Source: Planctomycetota bacterium (GTDB lineage Bacteria > Planctomycetota > UBA1135 > GCA-002686595). From it: a DNA stretch of 46,476 bases. This document shows, one piece after another, positions 1-8,579 of the stretch. The stretch spans positions 1-46,476 of the forward strand of contig PKCK01000086.1 of NCBI GenBank assembly GCA_002862085.1, read 5' to 3'. Positions within the stretch are counted from its first letter, which is position 1. Each line of letters begins with the position of its first letter. The translations under genes were made by a program, and so were the position numbers. The notes under the pieces were generated by a model. The model did no database searches. It saw only the letters and a list, made by a program, of their open reading frames with translations, and was not told where the DNA came from.

Positions 1-1
1 G

Positions 2-160
2 CTCGAGGTGGGGGGGGTGATCGTGGGCGACGTTCCCACGTGGCGAGCTGACGCCATGCCCTACGGGGGGATCAAGGACTCGGGGATCGGACGTGAGGGA
101 CCGATCCACGCGATCGACGCCCTCTGCGAATGGCGGCTGATGGTCGTCGACCCGAGCTGA
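2..160 (+). CDS. Aldehyde dehydrogenase family protein, C-terminal fragment
   Basis: The window opens inside this gene; only the last 52 codons are present. The fragment contains [13 protein letters not shown] followed by [16 protein letters not shown], the conserved C-terminal block of NAD(P)-dependent aldehyde dehydrogenases (usual form MPYGGVKDSGxGREG), which contributes to the oligomerisation strand and the closing of the substrate tunnel. The catalytic Cys and Glu lie upstream of the window, so the substrate cannot be inferred. The stop is followed by a 59-bp gap before the helicase gene, which has its own promoter-like element, so the two are probably separate units. Confidence 0.85.
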   Translation, partial: LEVGGVIVGDVPTWRADAMPYGGIKDSGIGREGPIHAIDALCEWRLMVVDPS

Positions 161-204
161 CGCCGAGAGGACCCGCGGCGCGTGCCGAACCCCGACGCTC
201 GCCG

Positions 205-210
205 TAGACT
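205..210 (+). promoter_or_regulatory. -10-like TAGACT before the uvrD/pcrA-like gene
   Basis: TAGACT ends 9 nt before the ATG at 220. No good -35 hexamer is seen. With the usual 6-8 nt from a -10 to the transcription start, the leader would be only a few nucleotides long. It belongs to the recurrent TAnnnT-before-start pattern of this window. Confidence 0.45.
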
Positions 211-219
211 CACGCGCCG

Positions 220-2484
220 ATGGACTGGCTCGATCTGAAGGAGGCCATGGGCGCCGGCCCGGGCGGAGGGGACGACGGGGCCGAGACAGGAGCCCTGCTC
301 GAGGGGCTCAACGACCCCCAGCGCGAGGCCGTACTGCATCGCGACGGGCCGCTGCTGATCGTGGCGGGCCCGGGCTCGGGCAAGACGCGCGTCATCACGA
401 CGCGCATCGCGAATCTCGTCATGTCGCGGGGCGTCGCGCCCTGGGAGATCCTCGCGATCACCTTCACCAACAAGGCCGCGCGCGAGATGCGGGAGCGCGT
501 CCAGCGCCTCGTTCCGGGCGGGCCGCCCGAGGCCGGGGCAGCCGCCGGCGGCGCGAGCGGCGCCTGGATCGGGACGTTCCACGCGATGTGCGCCCGGATC
601 CTCCGGCGCGAGATCGAGATCCTCGACGGCTACACGCGGGACTTCACGATCCACGACACGGCCGACCGCAACGGCCTCATCAAGCAGATCGTCAAGGACC
701 TGGGGTACGACCCCAAGCAGTTCCGGGCGCCCGTCATCGGCGGCTGGATCAGCGCCGAGAAGAACCGTCGCGGTCAGCAGGAGCTCGGAGGCTACAGCCT
801 CGGCTCGGGCAGCATGGAGGAGGACGTCTACATCCAGGTCGCGAAGCGCTACGAGGAGCGCATGCGCCAGCAGAACGCCCTCGACTTCGACGACCTGCTC
901 CTCAAGGTCCTCGAGATCTTCGACGCCCATCACGGCGTCCGCGACGGCTACGCACGCCGCTTCCGGCACGTGCTCGTGGACGAGTACCAGGACACGAACC
1001 GGGTCCAGTACCTGCTCGTGCGGCACTTCGCCTCCTTCCACGGGAACCTGACCGTCTGCGGCGACCCGGACCAGTCGATCTACGGCTGGCGCGGCGCCGA
1101 CATCCGCAACATCCTCGACTTCGAGTCCGATCACGCCAGCGCGCGCATCGTTCGCCTGGAGCAGAACTACCGCAGCACCGGACGGATCCTGGATGCGGCG
1201 AACCACGTGATCGCCAACAACGCGGCTCGCAAGGAGAAGGAGCTCTTCACCGACGGCGAGCCGGGTGAGCCCATCGCCGTGGTGGAGTGCGGGGACGAGA
1301 ACGACGAGGCGCGCGAGATCGCGGCGCGGATCCGCAGCCACGCGTCGTCGGGCGGGAGATTCGGTGAGTGCGCGATCCTCTACCGCGCGGGGTTCTTGCA
1401 GCGGGCGCTCGAGACTGCGCTGCGCTACGAAGGACTGCCGTACCAGGTCGTGGCTGGCCTCGAGTTCTATCAGCGCAAGGAGATCAAGGACCTCGTCGCC
1501 TACCTGCGCCTCGCCCTGAACCCGGCGGACGACGTTGCCTTCGCTCGCGTGGTCAACACGCCCACGCGCGGCGTGGGGGAGACCAGCCTCGGTCGGCTGC
1601 GGGCCTTCGCCGAGGCGCGTCGTATCTCCCTCGCAGCGGCGCTCGCCGAGTCCGATGCGCTCGCGGAGATCCGAGGGCGAGCGAAGAAAGGGCTCGCCGA
1701 GTTCGCGGGGCTGCTCGAGGAGCTGTCCTCGGCCCGCGACCTCGACGCGGCCGTGGCGTTCGATCTCGTGCTGGAATCGATCGACGTGGATCGCTGGTTG
1801 GCCGAGATGGACGACGGCACCACGACCTCCGACCGCGGAGCGAACGTGGAGGAGCTCCGCGCCTTCGCCGAGGACTACGACGCCCGTAACCCCGAGGGCA
1901 AGCTCCGCGGCATGCTCGAGGAGGTGGCGCTCGTCGCGGACGCGGACGGCGGCGCGACGGCGGAGGACGCTGTGAAGCTCATGACACTTCACGCTTGCAA
2001 GGGGCTCGAGTTCCCCTTCGTGGCGATCGCCGGCGTCGAGGACGAGCTGCTTCCGCACGAGCGCGCCGTCGAGGAGGCGGAGGAGCCCGACGTCGCCGTC
2101 GAGGAGGAGCGGCGTCTCTTCTACGTCGGGATCACCAGGGCCGAGCGCAAGCTCCTCCTGACCTACACGACGTTTCGGAGCTTCTTCGGGGGCGGCCGGC
2201 CGACCCTGCCATCGCGCTTCCTGCGAGAGCTCCCCGACGAAGGGGTCGACGGGATCGGACCCGACGAGCGAGAGGAGGAGGCCCTGGGTGCCTTCGACGC
2301 GTCGAGCGGCGCGGGCGCAGGCCTCGCCGTCGGAGACGTCGTCATCCACCCGCATTTCGGCCGTGGGACCATCGAGCAGCTCGCGGGCGCGGGGATCAAT
2401 GCCCGCGCGACGGTCGTCTTCGCCACCGAGGGACGCAAGCAGCTGCTCCTCCAGTACGCCTCGCTGGAGCGACTCCAGGCGTGA
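220..2484 (+). CDS. pcrA: UvrD/PcrA-type superfamily 1A DNA helicase
   Basis: An ATP-dependent 3'-5' helicase for DNA repair and for clearing replication or recombination intermediates. All SF1A motifs are visible in the 754 residues: NDPQREAV (Q motif), Walker A AGPGSGKT near residues 49-56, TFTNKAAREM (Ia), DEYQDTN near 254 (Walker B), GDPDQSIYGWRGA (III), LEQNYRS (IV), TLHACKGLEF (V) and EEERRLFYVGITRAE (VI). The C-terminus (VGDVVIHPHFGRGTI and following) is the Tudor-like fold with which PcrA/UvrD contacts RNA polymerase. Length is typical. The ATG at 220 is preferred because TAGACT sits 9 nt upstream. The stop overlaps the GTG of the AAA+ gene, implying co-transcription. UvrD and PcrA cannot be separated from sequence alone. 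Confidence 0.93.
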   Translation: MDWLDLKEAMGAGPGGGDDGAETGALLEGLNDPQREAVLHRDGPLLIVAGPGSGKTRVITTRIANLVMSRGVAPWEILAITFTNKAAREMRERVQRLVPGGPPEAGAAAGGASGAWIGTFHAMCARILRREIEILDGYTRDFTIHDTADRNGLIKQIVKDLGYDPKQFRAPVIGGWISAEKNRRGQQELGGYSLGSGSMEEDVYIQVAKRYEERMRQQNALDFDDLLLKVLEIFDAHHGVRDGYARRFRHVLVDEYQDTNRVQYLLVRHFASFHGNLTVCGDPDQSIYGWRGADIRNILDFESDHASARIVRLEQNYRSTGRILDAANHVIANNAARKEKELFTDGEPGEPIAVVECGDENDEAREIAARIRSHASSGGRFGECAILYRAGFLQRALETALRYEGLPYQVVAGLEFYQRKEIKDLVAYLRLALNPADDVAFARVVNTPTRGVGETSLGRLRAFAEARRISLAAALAESDALAEIRGRAKKGLAEFAGLLEELSSARDLDAAVAFDLVLESIDVDRWLAEMDDGTTTSDRGANVEELRAFAEDYDARNPEGKLRGMLEEVALVADADGGATAEDAVKLMTLHACKGLEFPFVAIAGVEDELLPHERAVEEAEEPDVAVEEERRLFYVGITRAERKLLLTYTTFRSFFGGGRPTLPSRFLRELPDEGVDGIGPDEREEEALGAFDASSGAGAGLAVGDVVIHPHFGRGTIEQLAGAGINARATVVFATEGRKQLLLQYASLERLQA

Positions 2485-3416
2485 GCGCGGCGCCGGACGA
2501 TCCGGGTGGCCTGGACGGAGCCCTCGCCGAGGAGCTACGCGCGCTCGTGGCTCGTGCGAAGAAGATCGGCCAGGCAGATCGCTTGGCAGCGCTCGCCGGC
2601 GCGCTCTGCAGCGCCTCGCCGGTGGAGACCCCCGCGGGCGAGCCCGAGGGGCGCTTCGGCATGATCGGAGCGTCAGCGGCGATGCTCGAGGTCTACGACC
2701 TGATCGAGCGCGTGGCTCCTTCCGGCGTCCCGGTGCTCGTCCAGGGGGAGACGGGGACGGGCAAGGAGCTCGTCGCGCGCGCTCTTCACGAGTACGGTCC
2801 GCGCAAGGGCGCGCGTCTGCTGGCGGAGAACTGCGCCGCTGTTCCCGAGAGCCTTCTGGAGAGCGAGCTCTTCGGGCACAAGAAGGGTGCCTTCACGGGC
2901 GCGACCCGGGACCGTGAGGGTCACTTCGTGGCGGCGGACGGAGGCACGGTCTTCCTCGACGAGATCGGGGACATGCCGCTCCCCATGCAGGCGAAGCTCC
3001 TGCGCGTGCTCCAGGACGGCGAGATCCGGCCCGTGGGGTCGAACGCATCGCGTCGCGTCGACGTTCGCATCGTGGCGGCCACGCATCGCGATCTCGTCGA
3101 GGCGGTCAGGGAGGGTTCGTTCCGCGAGGACCTCCTGTTCCGCCTGAACGTGATCACGATCCACCTCCCGCCGCTCCGCGAGCGAGCCGGTGACGTCGAG
3201 CGCCTCGCCCGGGGCCTTCTTCCCCGCATCGCCGAGGAGGTGGGGCGCGAGGCCGGGATCACCGACGCGGCTCTGGAAGCCCTCGCTGCGTGGAGCTGGC
3301 CGGGGAACGTCCGGGAGCTCGAGAACGAGCTCCGGAGGGCCGTGGCGCTGTCCGACGGCGTGCTCGACGTGGTGGACCTGTCCCCGCGGATCGTCGAAGG
3401 CGAACGCCGGGACTGA
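2481..3416 (+). CDS. Sigma-54-type AAA+ activator core lacking an HTH domain
   Basis: 311 residues from a GTG that overlaps the helicase stop (GTGA). After about 60 unassigned residues comes a complete sigma-54-interaction AAA+ domain: Walker A GETGTGKE near residues 90-97, GAFTGA at 136-141 (the loop that contacts sigma-54), Walker B VFLDEIGDM, the arginine-finger region FREDLLFRLNV and the WPGNVRELEN sensor-2 block. The protein ends shortly after this, at ...VEGERRD, without the Fis-type helix-turn-helix used for enhancer binding and without a receiver domain. It could activate from solution, be recruited by a partner, or serve a non-transcriptional AAA+ role. The FHA-domain gene follows after 122 bp, so a phospho-dependent partner is possible; this is inference. 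Confidence 0.85.
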   Translation: MSAAPDDPGGLDGALAEELRALVARAKKIGQADRLAALAGALCSASPVETPAGEPEGRFGMIGASAAMLEVYDLIERVAPSGVPVLVQGETGTGKELVARALHEYGPRKGARLLAENCAAVPESLLESELFGHKKGAFTGATRDREGHFVAADGGTVFLDEIGDMPLPMQAKLLRVLQDGEIRPVGSNASRRVDVRIVAATHRDLVEAVREGSFREDLLFRLNVITIHLPPLRERAGDVERLARGLLPRIAEEVGREAGITDAALEALAAWSWPGNVRELENELRRAVALSDGVLDVVDLSPRIVEGERRD

Positions 3417-3538
3417 GGCGCTGTCGACGCCCCGCGCGGAGGGACGGGGCGCGGCCCGAGGGACAGGACGCGCTCCGAGCCGCCGCCGCGGCGGATTCTC
3501 GCTCGACAGCGCACCCGGCACCCGTTCCCATGTGTCAC

Positions 3539-4918
3539 ATGGCGATCTTGATCCTCACCGAGGGCGGCAGCACCCGCCGCTTCAACCTGCGCACGGGCAA
3601 GCTGTCGTTCGGCAGCGGAGCGGACGTGACTCTCCGCCTCGCCTCGGAGGACGTCGCCGAGCGGCACGGAGAGATCGAGATGGGGGATGGAGGAGCCGTC
3701 CTGCGCTGCGGGAAAGGCGTGCTCCCGGCCATGGTCGGCGGCAAGGCCGTCAGCGGCGACCTCGTTCTCCGTGACGGCCAGCAGGTCAAGGTCGGCAGCG
3801 CCACGCTCTCCGTGGAGTACGCCGAGGGCGAGGGCCCGCCGGCGGCGGCCCAGCCGGTCACTCGTTCGCGACCCGCGGCCGGTCGCGGAGGTCGCACCAG
3901 GACCTCCACCCGCACGCGAGACAGCGCTGACGCGGACGAGGGAGAGCGTCGCCCCCGCCGCACCGTCCAGCGCAAGTCCGACCCGACCGGGGTGATCATC
4001 GGGATCGGCGTCGCGGTCGTGCTGATCGGCATCGCCTACATGTTCATCAGCAAGGCCTCCTCGGGGCTCGCGGGCGAGGAGTTCGTCTTCGAGACCGCCT
4101 ACGACCGCGCCGAGCGCGGGATGGAGACCGACGCCGTGGCCTCCCGGGTGGCCTTCCGCAAGCTGAAGGCCAACCCGGCGCTGACCGCGAACCAGCGCGC
4201 CCAGGTGGACGCGCGCCTCGCCGAGCTCGACAAGCGCCTCGACCGCGTCGACGAGTCCGTCCGCAACGACCGCGGGACCAAGTGGTTCGACGTCCGTCTC
4301 AAGGACTACGCCAGCCGCTTCGACGTCACGGAGAGTCGTCCCCACGCTCGCCTCTTCGTGAAGCGCTCCAAGTGGTTCATGGGGGAGTTCCCGACCCACC
4401 CCGAGAACGCCTGGATCGAGCGGATGCTCGCGCGCGTGAACCCTGTCGCCGAGCCGGGCTCACCCGCGACGATCGAGGACCTGCGCGTCGAGGTCTGGGG
4501 CTCGGTCGAGAAGGCGCCGAAGGACTTCATCGACGCCGAGCAGGCCATCGATCGCTTCGTCTCCGGCGGCGCCGACGCTGCGGCGAAGGGTGAAGCCGAG
4601 ACCCTCCGCGCCGAGACGCGCACGAAGGAACGCGAGCACTACGACAAGATGCTCGCGAACGCGATGGCCTCGGGGGACAAGCAGCGCTTCCCGACCAACT
4701 ACAACGCGGGCCTCGCGATGGACGACCTGATCAAGATCATGGTCACCTGCAACGACAGCGGGCTCCGGGCCGACGGTGCGCGCCGGGTCCTCATGTTCGA
4801 GGAGCTGACGCCCAAGTGGGTCGATCGTCACTACAAGCAGGACCGCAAGTTCTACTGGTCGCGGATGGTCGAGGTCCCCGAGATGCGGACCTGGGCGAGC
4901 GACAACGGCCTGCTCTGA
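3539..4918 (+). CDS. FHA-domain single-pass membrane protein
   Basis: The N-terminal 90 or so residues look like a forkhead-associated domain, a phosphothreonine-binding fold: a glycine-rich FGSGADVTLRL turn, VAERHGEIEM in place of the usual SRRHA.I, and LRDGQQVKVG. A basic, Arg/Thr-rich linker follows, then one membrane helix (GVIIGIGVAVVLIGIAYMF, about residues 155-175) and a roughly 285-residue soluble, helical, charged C-terminal region of unknown function. Topology is probably FHA inside and C-terminal part outside. Two in-frame ATGs lie at 3530 and 3539; the second is used here because FHA strand 1 begins at once. No clear ribosome site is seen. The partner kinase is not in the window. 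Confidence 0.8.
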   Translation: MAILILTEGGSTRRFNLRTGKLSFGSGADVTLRLASEDVAERHGEIEMGDGGAVLRCGKGVLPAMVGGKAVSGDLVLRDGQQVKVGSATLSVEYAEGEGPPAAAQPVTRSRPAAGRGGRTRTSTRTRDSADADEGERRPRRTVQRKSDPTGVIIGIGVAVVLIGIAYMFISKASSGLAGEEFVFETAYDRAERGMETDAVASRVAFRKLKANPALTANQRAQVDARLAELDKRLDRVDESVRNDRGTKWFDVRLKDYASRFDVTESRPHARLFVKRSKWFMGEFPTHPENAWIERMLARVNPVAEPGSPATIEDLRVEVWGSVEKAPKDFIDAEQAIDRFVSGGADAAAKGEAETLRAETRTKEREHYDKMLANAMASGDKQRFPTNYNAGLAMDDLIKIMVTCNDSGLRADGARRVLMFEELTPKWVDRHYKQDRKFYWSRMVEVPEMRTWASDNGLL

Positions 4919-4963
4919 TCGTATCCGCGTCCCGCCGCCGCGAGCCACGCGGCGAAACCGCCC

Positions 4964-6139
4964 GTGTTCCTCCCGATTCGTGACGCGCCGAACCCCCCGG
5001 GGGTCGCGGTCGTCAACTACGCGCTCATCGCGGTGAACGTCGCGGTGTTCCTGCTGATCACCGTGCCGCTCGGGCTCCAGGAGCTGGACCCCAACGACCC
5101 CGCCGCGGCAGAGTTCCTGCGCCAGCGCGTGGAGCTCTACGGCCGCCAGGCGCTCCAGGTCCCCGCGTCGGCGTACGACATCGTCGTTCACCGCTACGGC
5201 TACCGGCCCGCGGAGGGGTCGGCGCTCTCGCTGCTGACGAGCATGTTCCTCCACGGGGGCTTCATGCACCTCGCGGGGAACATGTTGTTCCTCTGGATCT
5301 ACGGCGACAACGTCGAGGCCCGGCTCGGGCGCGTCCGCTACCTGATCGCCTACCTGCTCTCGGGCACGGCGGCGACGCTCTTCTTCAGCGCCTTCGACTC
5401 CTCCTCGCAGATCCCCCTCGTCGGAGCGTCGGGCGCCATCTCGGGTGTGCTCGGCTTCTACTTCGTGTTCTTCCCGCGGAACGTCGTGCACGTGGCGGTG
5501 CTGCTGTTCCCGCTGTTCATGAGCGTGATCCAGATCCGGGCCCGCATCGTGCTCGGCTTCTACCTGATCGTGGACAACCTGCTGCCGGTGCTCGCTTCCC
5601 AGGGGTCCAACGTCGCGTACGGGGCGCACATCGGCGGCTTCCTCGCGGGTTTCGGCGGCGCGTACCTCATGGGCGGTGCGGGGCCGGACCACGTCGAGGT
5701 GCCGGCCGGACGGGACGGCCGGCCGCCCACCGGCTCCGTCTTCGACAAGGTGCGCGCGCCGTCTCGTCGCCTGACGGCCGCCGAGCGCCTTCGAGGTCAC
5801 GTCCGGCGAGGGCAGCACGCCGCCGCCGCCCAGGCCTTCTTCGAGGCGGACGATGACGGGATCGAGGTGGCCTCGGCCGACGCGCTCGAGCTCGGTCGCT
5901 GGCTCGCCGACAACGAGCATCCTCAGGCGGCGCTGGTCCTGTTCCGTCGCGTGATCGCCCAGGAGCCGACCGGAGAGACCGCGGCCTGGGGTCATCTCGG
6001 CGCTGGCTACGTCCAGGCCCAGTTCCTCGGTCGGCGGACCGCCGCGTACCAGCACTTCCACGAGGCGATCGACTGCGATCCCTCCGGCGAGGCCGCGGCG
6101 CGCGCCCGCAGGGCCCTCGACCAGATGGGCGGGCTGTGA
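4964..6139 (+). CDS. Rhomboid family intramembrane serine protease with TPR-like C-terminal tail
   Basis: 391 residues from GTG. The first 230 residues carry the rhomboid fold: HGGFMHLAGNMLFLWIYGDNVEARLG between TM segments, the nucleophile in GASGAISG (Ser156) and the catalytic histidine in YGAHIGG (His222) with the following GxxxG-type helix. It should cleave single-pass membrane proteins within the bilayer. After a short hydrophilic linker, residues about 265-391 are helical and repeat-like (AAAAQAFFEADDDG, ALVLFRRVIAQEP, AYQHFHEAIDCDP), resembling TPR hairpins that may recruit substrates on the cytoplasmic side. Its stop overlaps the GTG of the next gene. The substrate is unknown; the FHA protein upstream has one TM helix and is a possible candidate only by position. 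Confidence 0.88.
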   Translation: MFLPIRDAPNPPGVAVVNYALIAVNVAVFLLITVPLGLQELDPNDPAAAEFLRQRVELYGRQALQVPASAYDIVVHRYGYRPAEGSALSLLTSMFLHGGFMHLAGNMLFLWIYGDNVEARLGRVRYLIAYLLSGTAATLFFSAFDSSSQIPLVGASGAISGVLGFYFVFFPRNVVHVAVLLFPLFMSVIQIRARIVLGFYLIVDNLLPVLASQGSNVAYGAHIGGFLAGFGGAYLMGGAGPDHVEVPAGRDGRPPTGSVFDKVRAPSRRLTAAERLRGHVRRGQHAAAAQAFFEADDDGIEVASADALELGRWLADNEHPQAALVLFRRVIAQEPTGETAAWGHLGAGYVQAQFLGRRTAAYQHFHEAIDCDPSGEAAARARRALDQMGGL

Positions 6140-7104
6140 ACGAGATGGACGCCTCCGTCGGCGCGAAGCGCGCGGGGAGGGGCCGCGTCGGCCTCGCCCT
6201 CCTCGTGGCCTGGGCCACGGTCTCGAGCTCCGCCGTCTTCATCGTCTGGGCGGCTCCCGTCCCTCCGCTCGCCATCGCGGCCGGTCGAGAATGCATCACC
6301 GCGCTCGCGTGGACCCTCATCGCGCTGGCCGGGGCGCTGCGCGCTCGATCCTCGAGGGCGCCTCTCGCCGGCGACGGCGGGACCACCGCGCGGGCGGTCG
6401 GCCTTCGCCTCGCCATCAGCGGCGTGCTGCTCGGCGCTCACTTCGCAGGCTGGGTCGGCAGTCTCTCGCTGACGACGGTGACCCACGCCGCCGTGTTCGT
6501 CTCGATCCAGCCCCTCTTCGCCGGGATCTTCGGCCTGTTCATCGGCGACCGTTTCACCTGGCGTCTGGCCGCGGGCGTCGCCGTCGCGGTCGCCGGGTCG
6601 ATCGCCATGGCTGGCGGCTCGCACGCCGGGGGCGGCATCGCCCCGACCCTCGAGGGTGACCTCGTGGCCGTCGGCGCGGCCGCAGCGGGCGCCCTCTACC
6701 TGTCGGTCAACCGCGGCCTCGCCGGCAGCGTGCGCTTGCCCGTGCTCCTCGCGTGGGTGAACGCGGCGGCCACGCTCACCATCGCGGCGGCGGTCTTCGC
6801 GAGCGGCGGGGAGTGGTGGCACCCCGACGCTCGATGGGAGCGTGAGGGGCTCGCGATCCTCTGGCTCGGGCTCGCCCCTGGTCTCCTCGGGCACGGCCTC
6901 ATGAACTGGTCCGCCCGGCACGTGCCCGTGCACGTCGTGACCGTCGCTTTCCTGCTCGAGCCGGTCGGCGCTGCGCTCCTCGCGCTCGCGCTGCTCGGCC
7001 AGCCGATCGGTTGGCCGGAGGTGCTGGGCGCGGCGCTTCTTCTCTACGGGGCTGCCCTGGTGTCGAGGTCGACGGGGCGTCCCGCGGACGCTGACGAGGG
7101 CTGA
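6136..7104 (+). CDS. EamA/DMT-superfamily transporter
   Basis: 322 residues with about ten hydrophobic helices in two homologous halves, as in drug/metabolite transporters. The first half includes the typical GVLLGAHFAGWVGSLSLTTVTHAAV stretch (shown here only in part by key residues AHFAGW and TTVTHAA), followed by FAGIFGLFIGDRFTWR and VAVAVAGSIAMA; the second half has LGLAPGLLGHGLMNWSARHVP and a final LLEPVGAALLALALLG with a helix ending near the C-terminus. Such proteins export or import amino acids, nucleosides or other metabolites; the substrate is not predictable. The GTG start overlaps the rhomboid stop, so the two are translationally coupled, with an alternative ATG at 6145. Confidence 0.88.
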   Translation: MNEMDASVGAKRAGRGRVGLALLVAWATVSSSAVFIVWAAPVPPLAIAAGRECITALAWTLIALAGALRARSSRAPLAGDGGTTARAVGLRLAISGVLLGAHFAGWVGSLSLTTVTHAAVFVSIQPLFAGIFGLFIGDRFTWRLAAGVAVAVAGSIAMAGGSHAGGGIAPTLEGDLVAVGAAAAGALYLSVNRGLAGSVRLPVLLAWVNAAATLTIAAAVFASGGEWWHPDARWEREGLAILWLGLAPGLLGHGLMNWSARHVPVHVVTVAFLLEPVGAALLALALLGQPIGWPEVLGAALLLYGAALVSRSTGRPADADEG

Positions 7105-7224
7105 GCGCGCTCCTCTCCGGGTCTCATTTCGAGCCCCGGGGGCCGCAACGCTCACCTCGCCGGCGCCGGTGTGGTTCGTCGTCCCTCAGTTTCTGCGTGA
7201 GTCACGCCGATCAGACCGGAAGAG

Positions 7225-7635
7225 ATGCTCCCCCCGACCCACGCCGATCCCCTGGCGCCGGCCGCGCCCCCCAGCCACCCCGTCGATGCCCTCGTCTCGA
7301 CGATGTCCGGCGTGGTGTTCGTCACGACGGGTCAGACCGCGTGCGAGACCCTGGGGGCGAGCCCCTCCCAGGTGGCCTTCACCACGCGCGTCGCCCGCAG
7401 CATCGCGGTGCTCCTGCGGACGAGCCTCGAGGAGCGGAGCCTCGACGGGCGGCAGCAGCTTCGCGCTGTCTGGCAAGCCGAGGAGGACGAACGCGTGCCC
7501 TCGGGCCGCGTGACCATGGATCTGCGGGCCGTTCACCTGGGGATCGAGCCACTCGGTGCGGGAACGCTCGTGACCGTCATGTGGGAACACGTCCCGGCGC
7601 TCATCCTCCAGCTCGAGTCCGCGACGCTGGCATGA
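7225..7635 (+). CDS. Small hypothetical protein
   Basis: 136 residues, not recognised. Codon use has the high GC at third positions seen in neighbouring genes, and the frame is open between a plus-strand gene and a convergent minus-strand gene, so I consider it real. GGAAGAG immediately before the ATG could serve as a ribosome site. The first 20 residues are Pro/Ala-rich, and the remainder looks like a compact soluble alpha/beta domain (MSGVVFVTTGQTACETLG, later RVTMDLRAVHLGIEPLGAG). No signal peptide or TM helix is evident. It ends three bases before the acyltransferase gene, tail to tail. Confidence 0.6.
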   Translation: MLPPTHADPLAPAAPPSHPVDALVSTMSGVVFVTTGQTACETLGASPSQVAFTTRVARSIAVLLRTSLEERSLDGRQQLRAVWQAEEDERVPSGRVTMDLRAVHLGIEPLGAGTLVTVMWEHVPALILQLESATLA

Positions 7636-7637
7636 GC

Positions 7638-8579
7638 TCACCAGCGCCGCTGGTGCCACGCCCATTGCTCAGGCGTGTCGGCGATCCACCGCCCGAAGAT
7701 CTCGTTCTGGCGATCGAGTAGGTCGCGCGCCGCGTCCGCGCGGTCCAGGTCGGGCCGCAGTCGGAGAGGCTCTTCGACGCTCAGGACGTAGCGCGTACCG
7801 CGCCGCACGCAGCGCACCGGCACGAGCGGGGCGTCGTGAGCGCGGGCGAAGGCTGCTGGCGCCGTCATGGTGAGCGCAGGTGTCCCCAGCAGCGGCCGCG
7901 GGATCCCTTGGAGCTGGCGCACGCGCAGGTCCGTGAGCAGCCCGAGGACGCCTCCACGGCGGAGAACACCGAGCGGCTCGCGCGGGCTGGCGTCCTGGGG
8001 AATCGTCTCGATCCCGTAGGCGCGCCGCAGCTCCACGAGCCACTGGTGACTGGGGTCCTTGCGTCGGACACGGCCGACGACGGCGCCCTCGTGACCTCGC
8101 CGCGCGAGTCGGGCGCAGAGCAGCTCCCAGTTGCCGATGTGCGCCGTGACGACGATCGCGCCCCGTCCTGCGGCGAGCACCTCGTCGAGCCGTTCGACGC
8201 TCGCGTCGATCTCCACGAGGTCGTCGACCCAGGCGCCCCGCGCTCCCTGTGCGCCACCCGCGAGTCGGACCCAGTGGGAGGCCTGCTCCGCTGCGAACCG
8301 CGCGACCTCGCGGCCGAAAGCGCGGGTGTCGGAGACCCGCTCCGCTTTCCGCGGATCCAGGGCAGCGAGGCCGGGGAGCGCGGCCTCGACGTTGGCCTCG
8401 AGCGCTGCACGGTGGCGCCGCGGTAAACCGCGCGCGGCGAGCGGCGCCAGCGCGCCAGCGACCGCCGACGGCGGGAGCCAGCCGCTCGCCCGCACCAGCG
8501 CTCGCAGCCCTCGTGCTCGTAGCCGCCGGCGCAGGGGCGCCGCGTCGGCGCTCCGCGCGCCCTGCCCCGGCCCCGTCAA
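7638..8579 (-). CDS. Lipid A biosynthesis acyltransferase (LpxL/HtrB family)
   Basis: Transfers an acyl chain to lipid A or its precursor at the inner membrane. In the 313-residue product the acceptor motif HxxxxE is present as HIGNWE, followed by LARRGHEGAVVGRVRRKDPSH, a typical LpxL/LpxM block, and later LLTDLRVRQLQGIPRPLLG and PAAFARAHDAPLVPV. The start is taken as the TTG that overlaps the stop of the LPS kinase (TTGA), giving the usual family length of about 300 residues and implying translational coupling. The frame stays open upstream for 186 more codons, but that part is Arg/Pro-rich and lies opposite the kinase coding frame, so it is a shadow. Acyl chain and position cannot be predicted. 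Confidence 0.86.
   Translation of the reverse strand: MTGPGQGARSADAAPLRRRLRARGLRALVRASGWLPPSAVAGALAPLAARGLPRRHRAALEANVEAALPGLAALDPRKAERVSDTRAFGREVARFAAEQASHWVRLAGGAQGARGAWVDDLVEIDASVERLDEVLAAGRGAIVVTAHIGNWELLCARLARRGHEGAVVGRVRRKDPSHQWLVELRRAYGIETIPQDASPREPLGVLRRGGVLGLLTDLRVRQLQGIPRPLLGTPALTMTAPAAFARAHDAPLVPVRCVRRGTRYVLSVEEPLRLRPDLDRADAARDLLDRQNEIFGRWIADTPEQWAWHQRRW

Noticed and set aside
61..2355. 764-codon open frame on the minus strand opposite the helicase
   Set aside because: No recognisable motifs; the plus strand has all SF1A helicase motifs. Shadow frame.
3290..3538. N-terminal extension of the FHA protein overlapping the AAA+ gene
   Set aside because: The extension is Arg/Ala-rich low complexity in the shadow of the AAA+ C-terminus.
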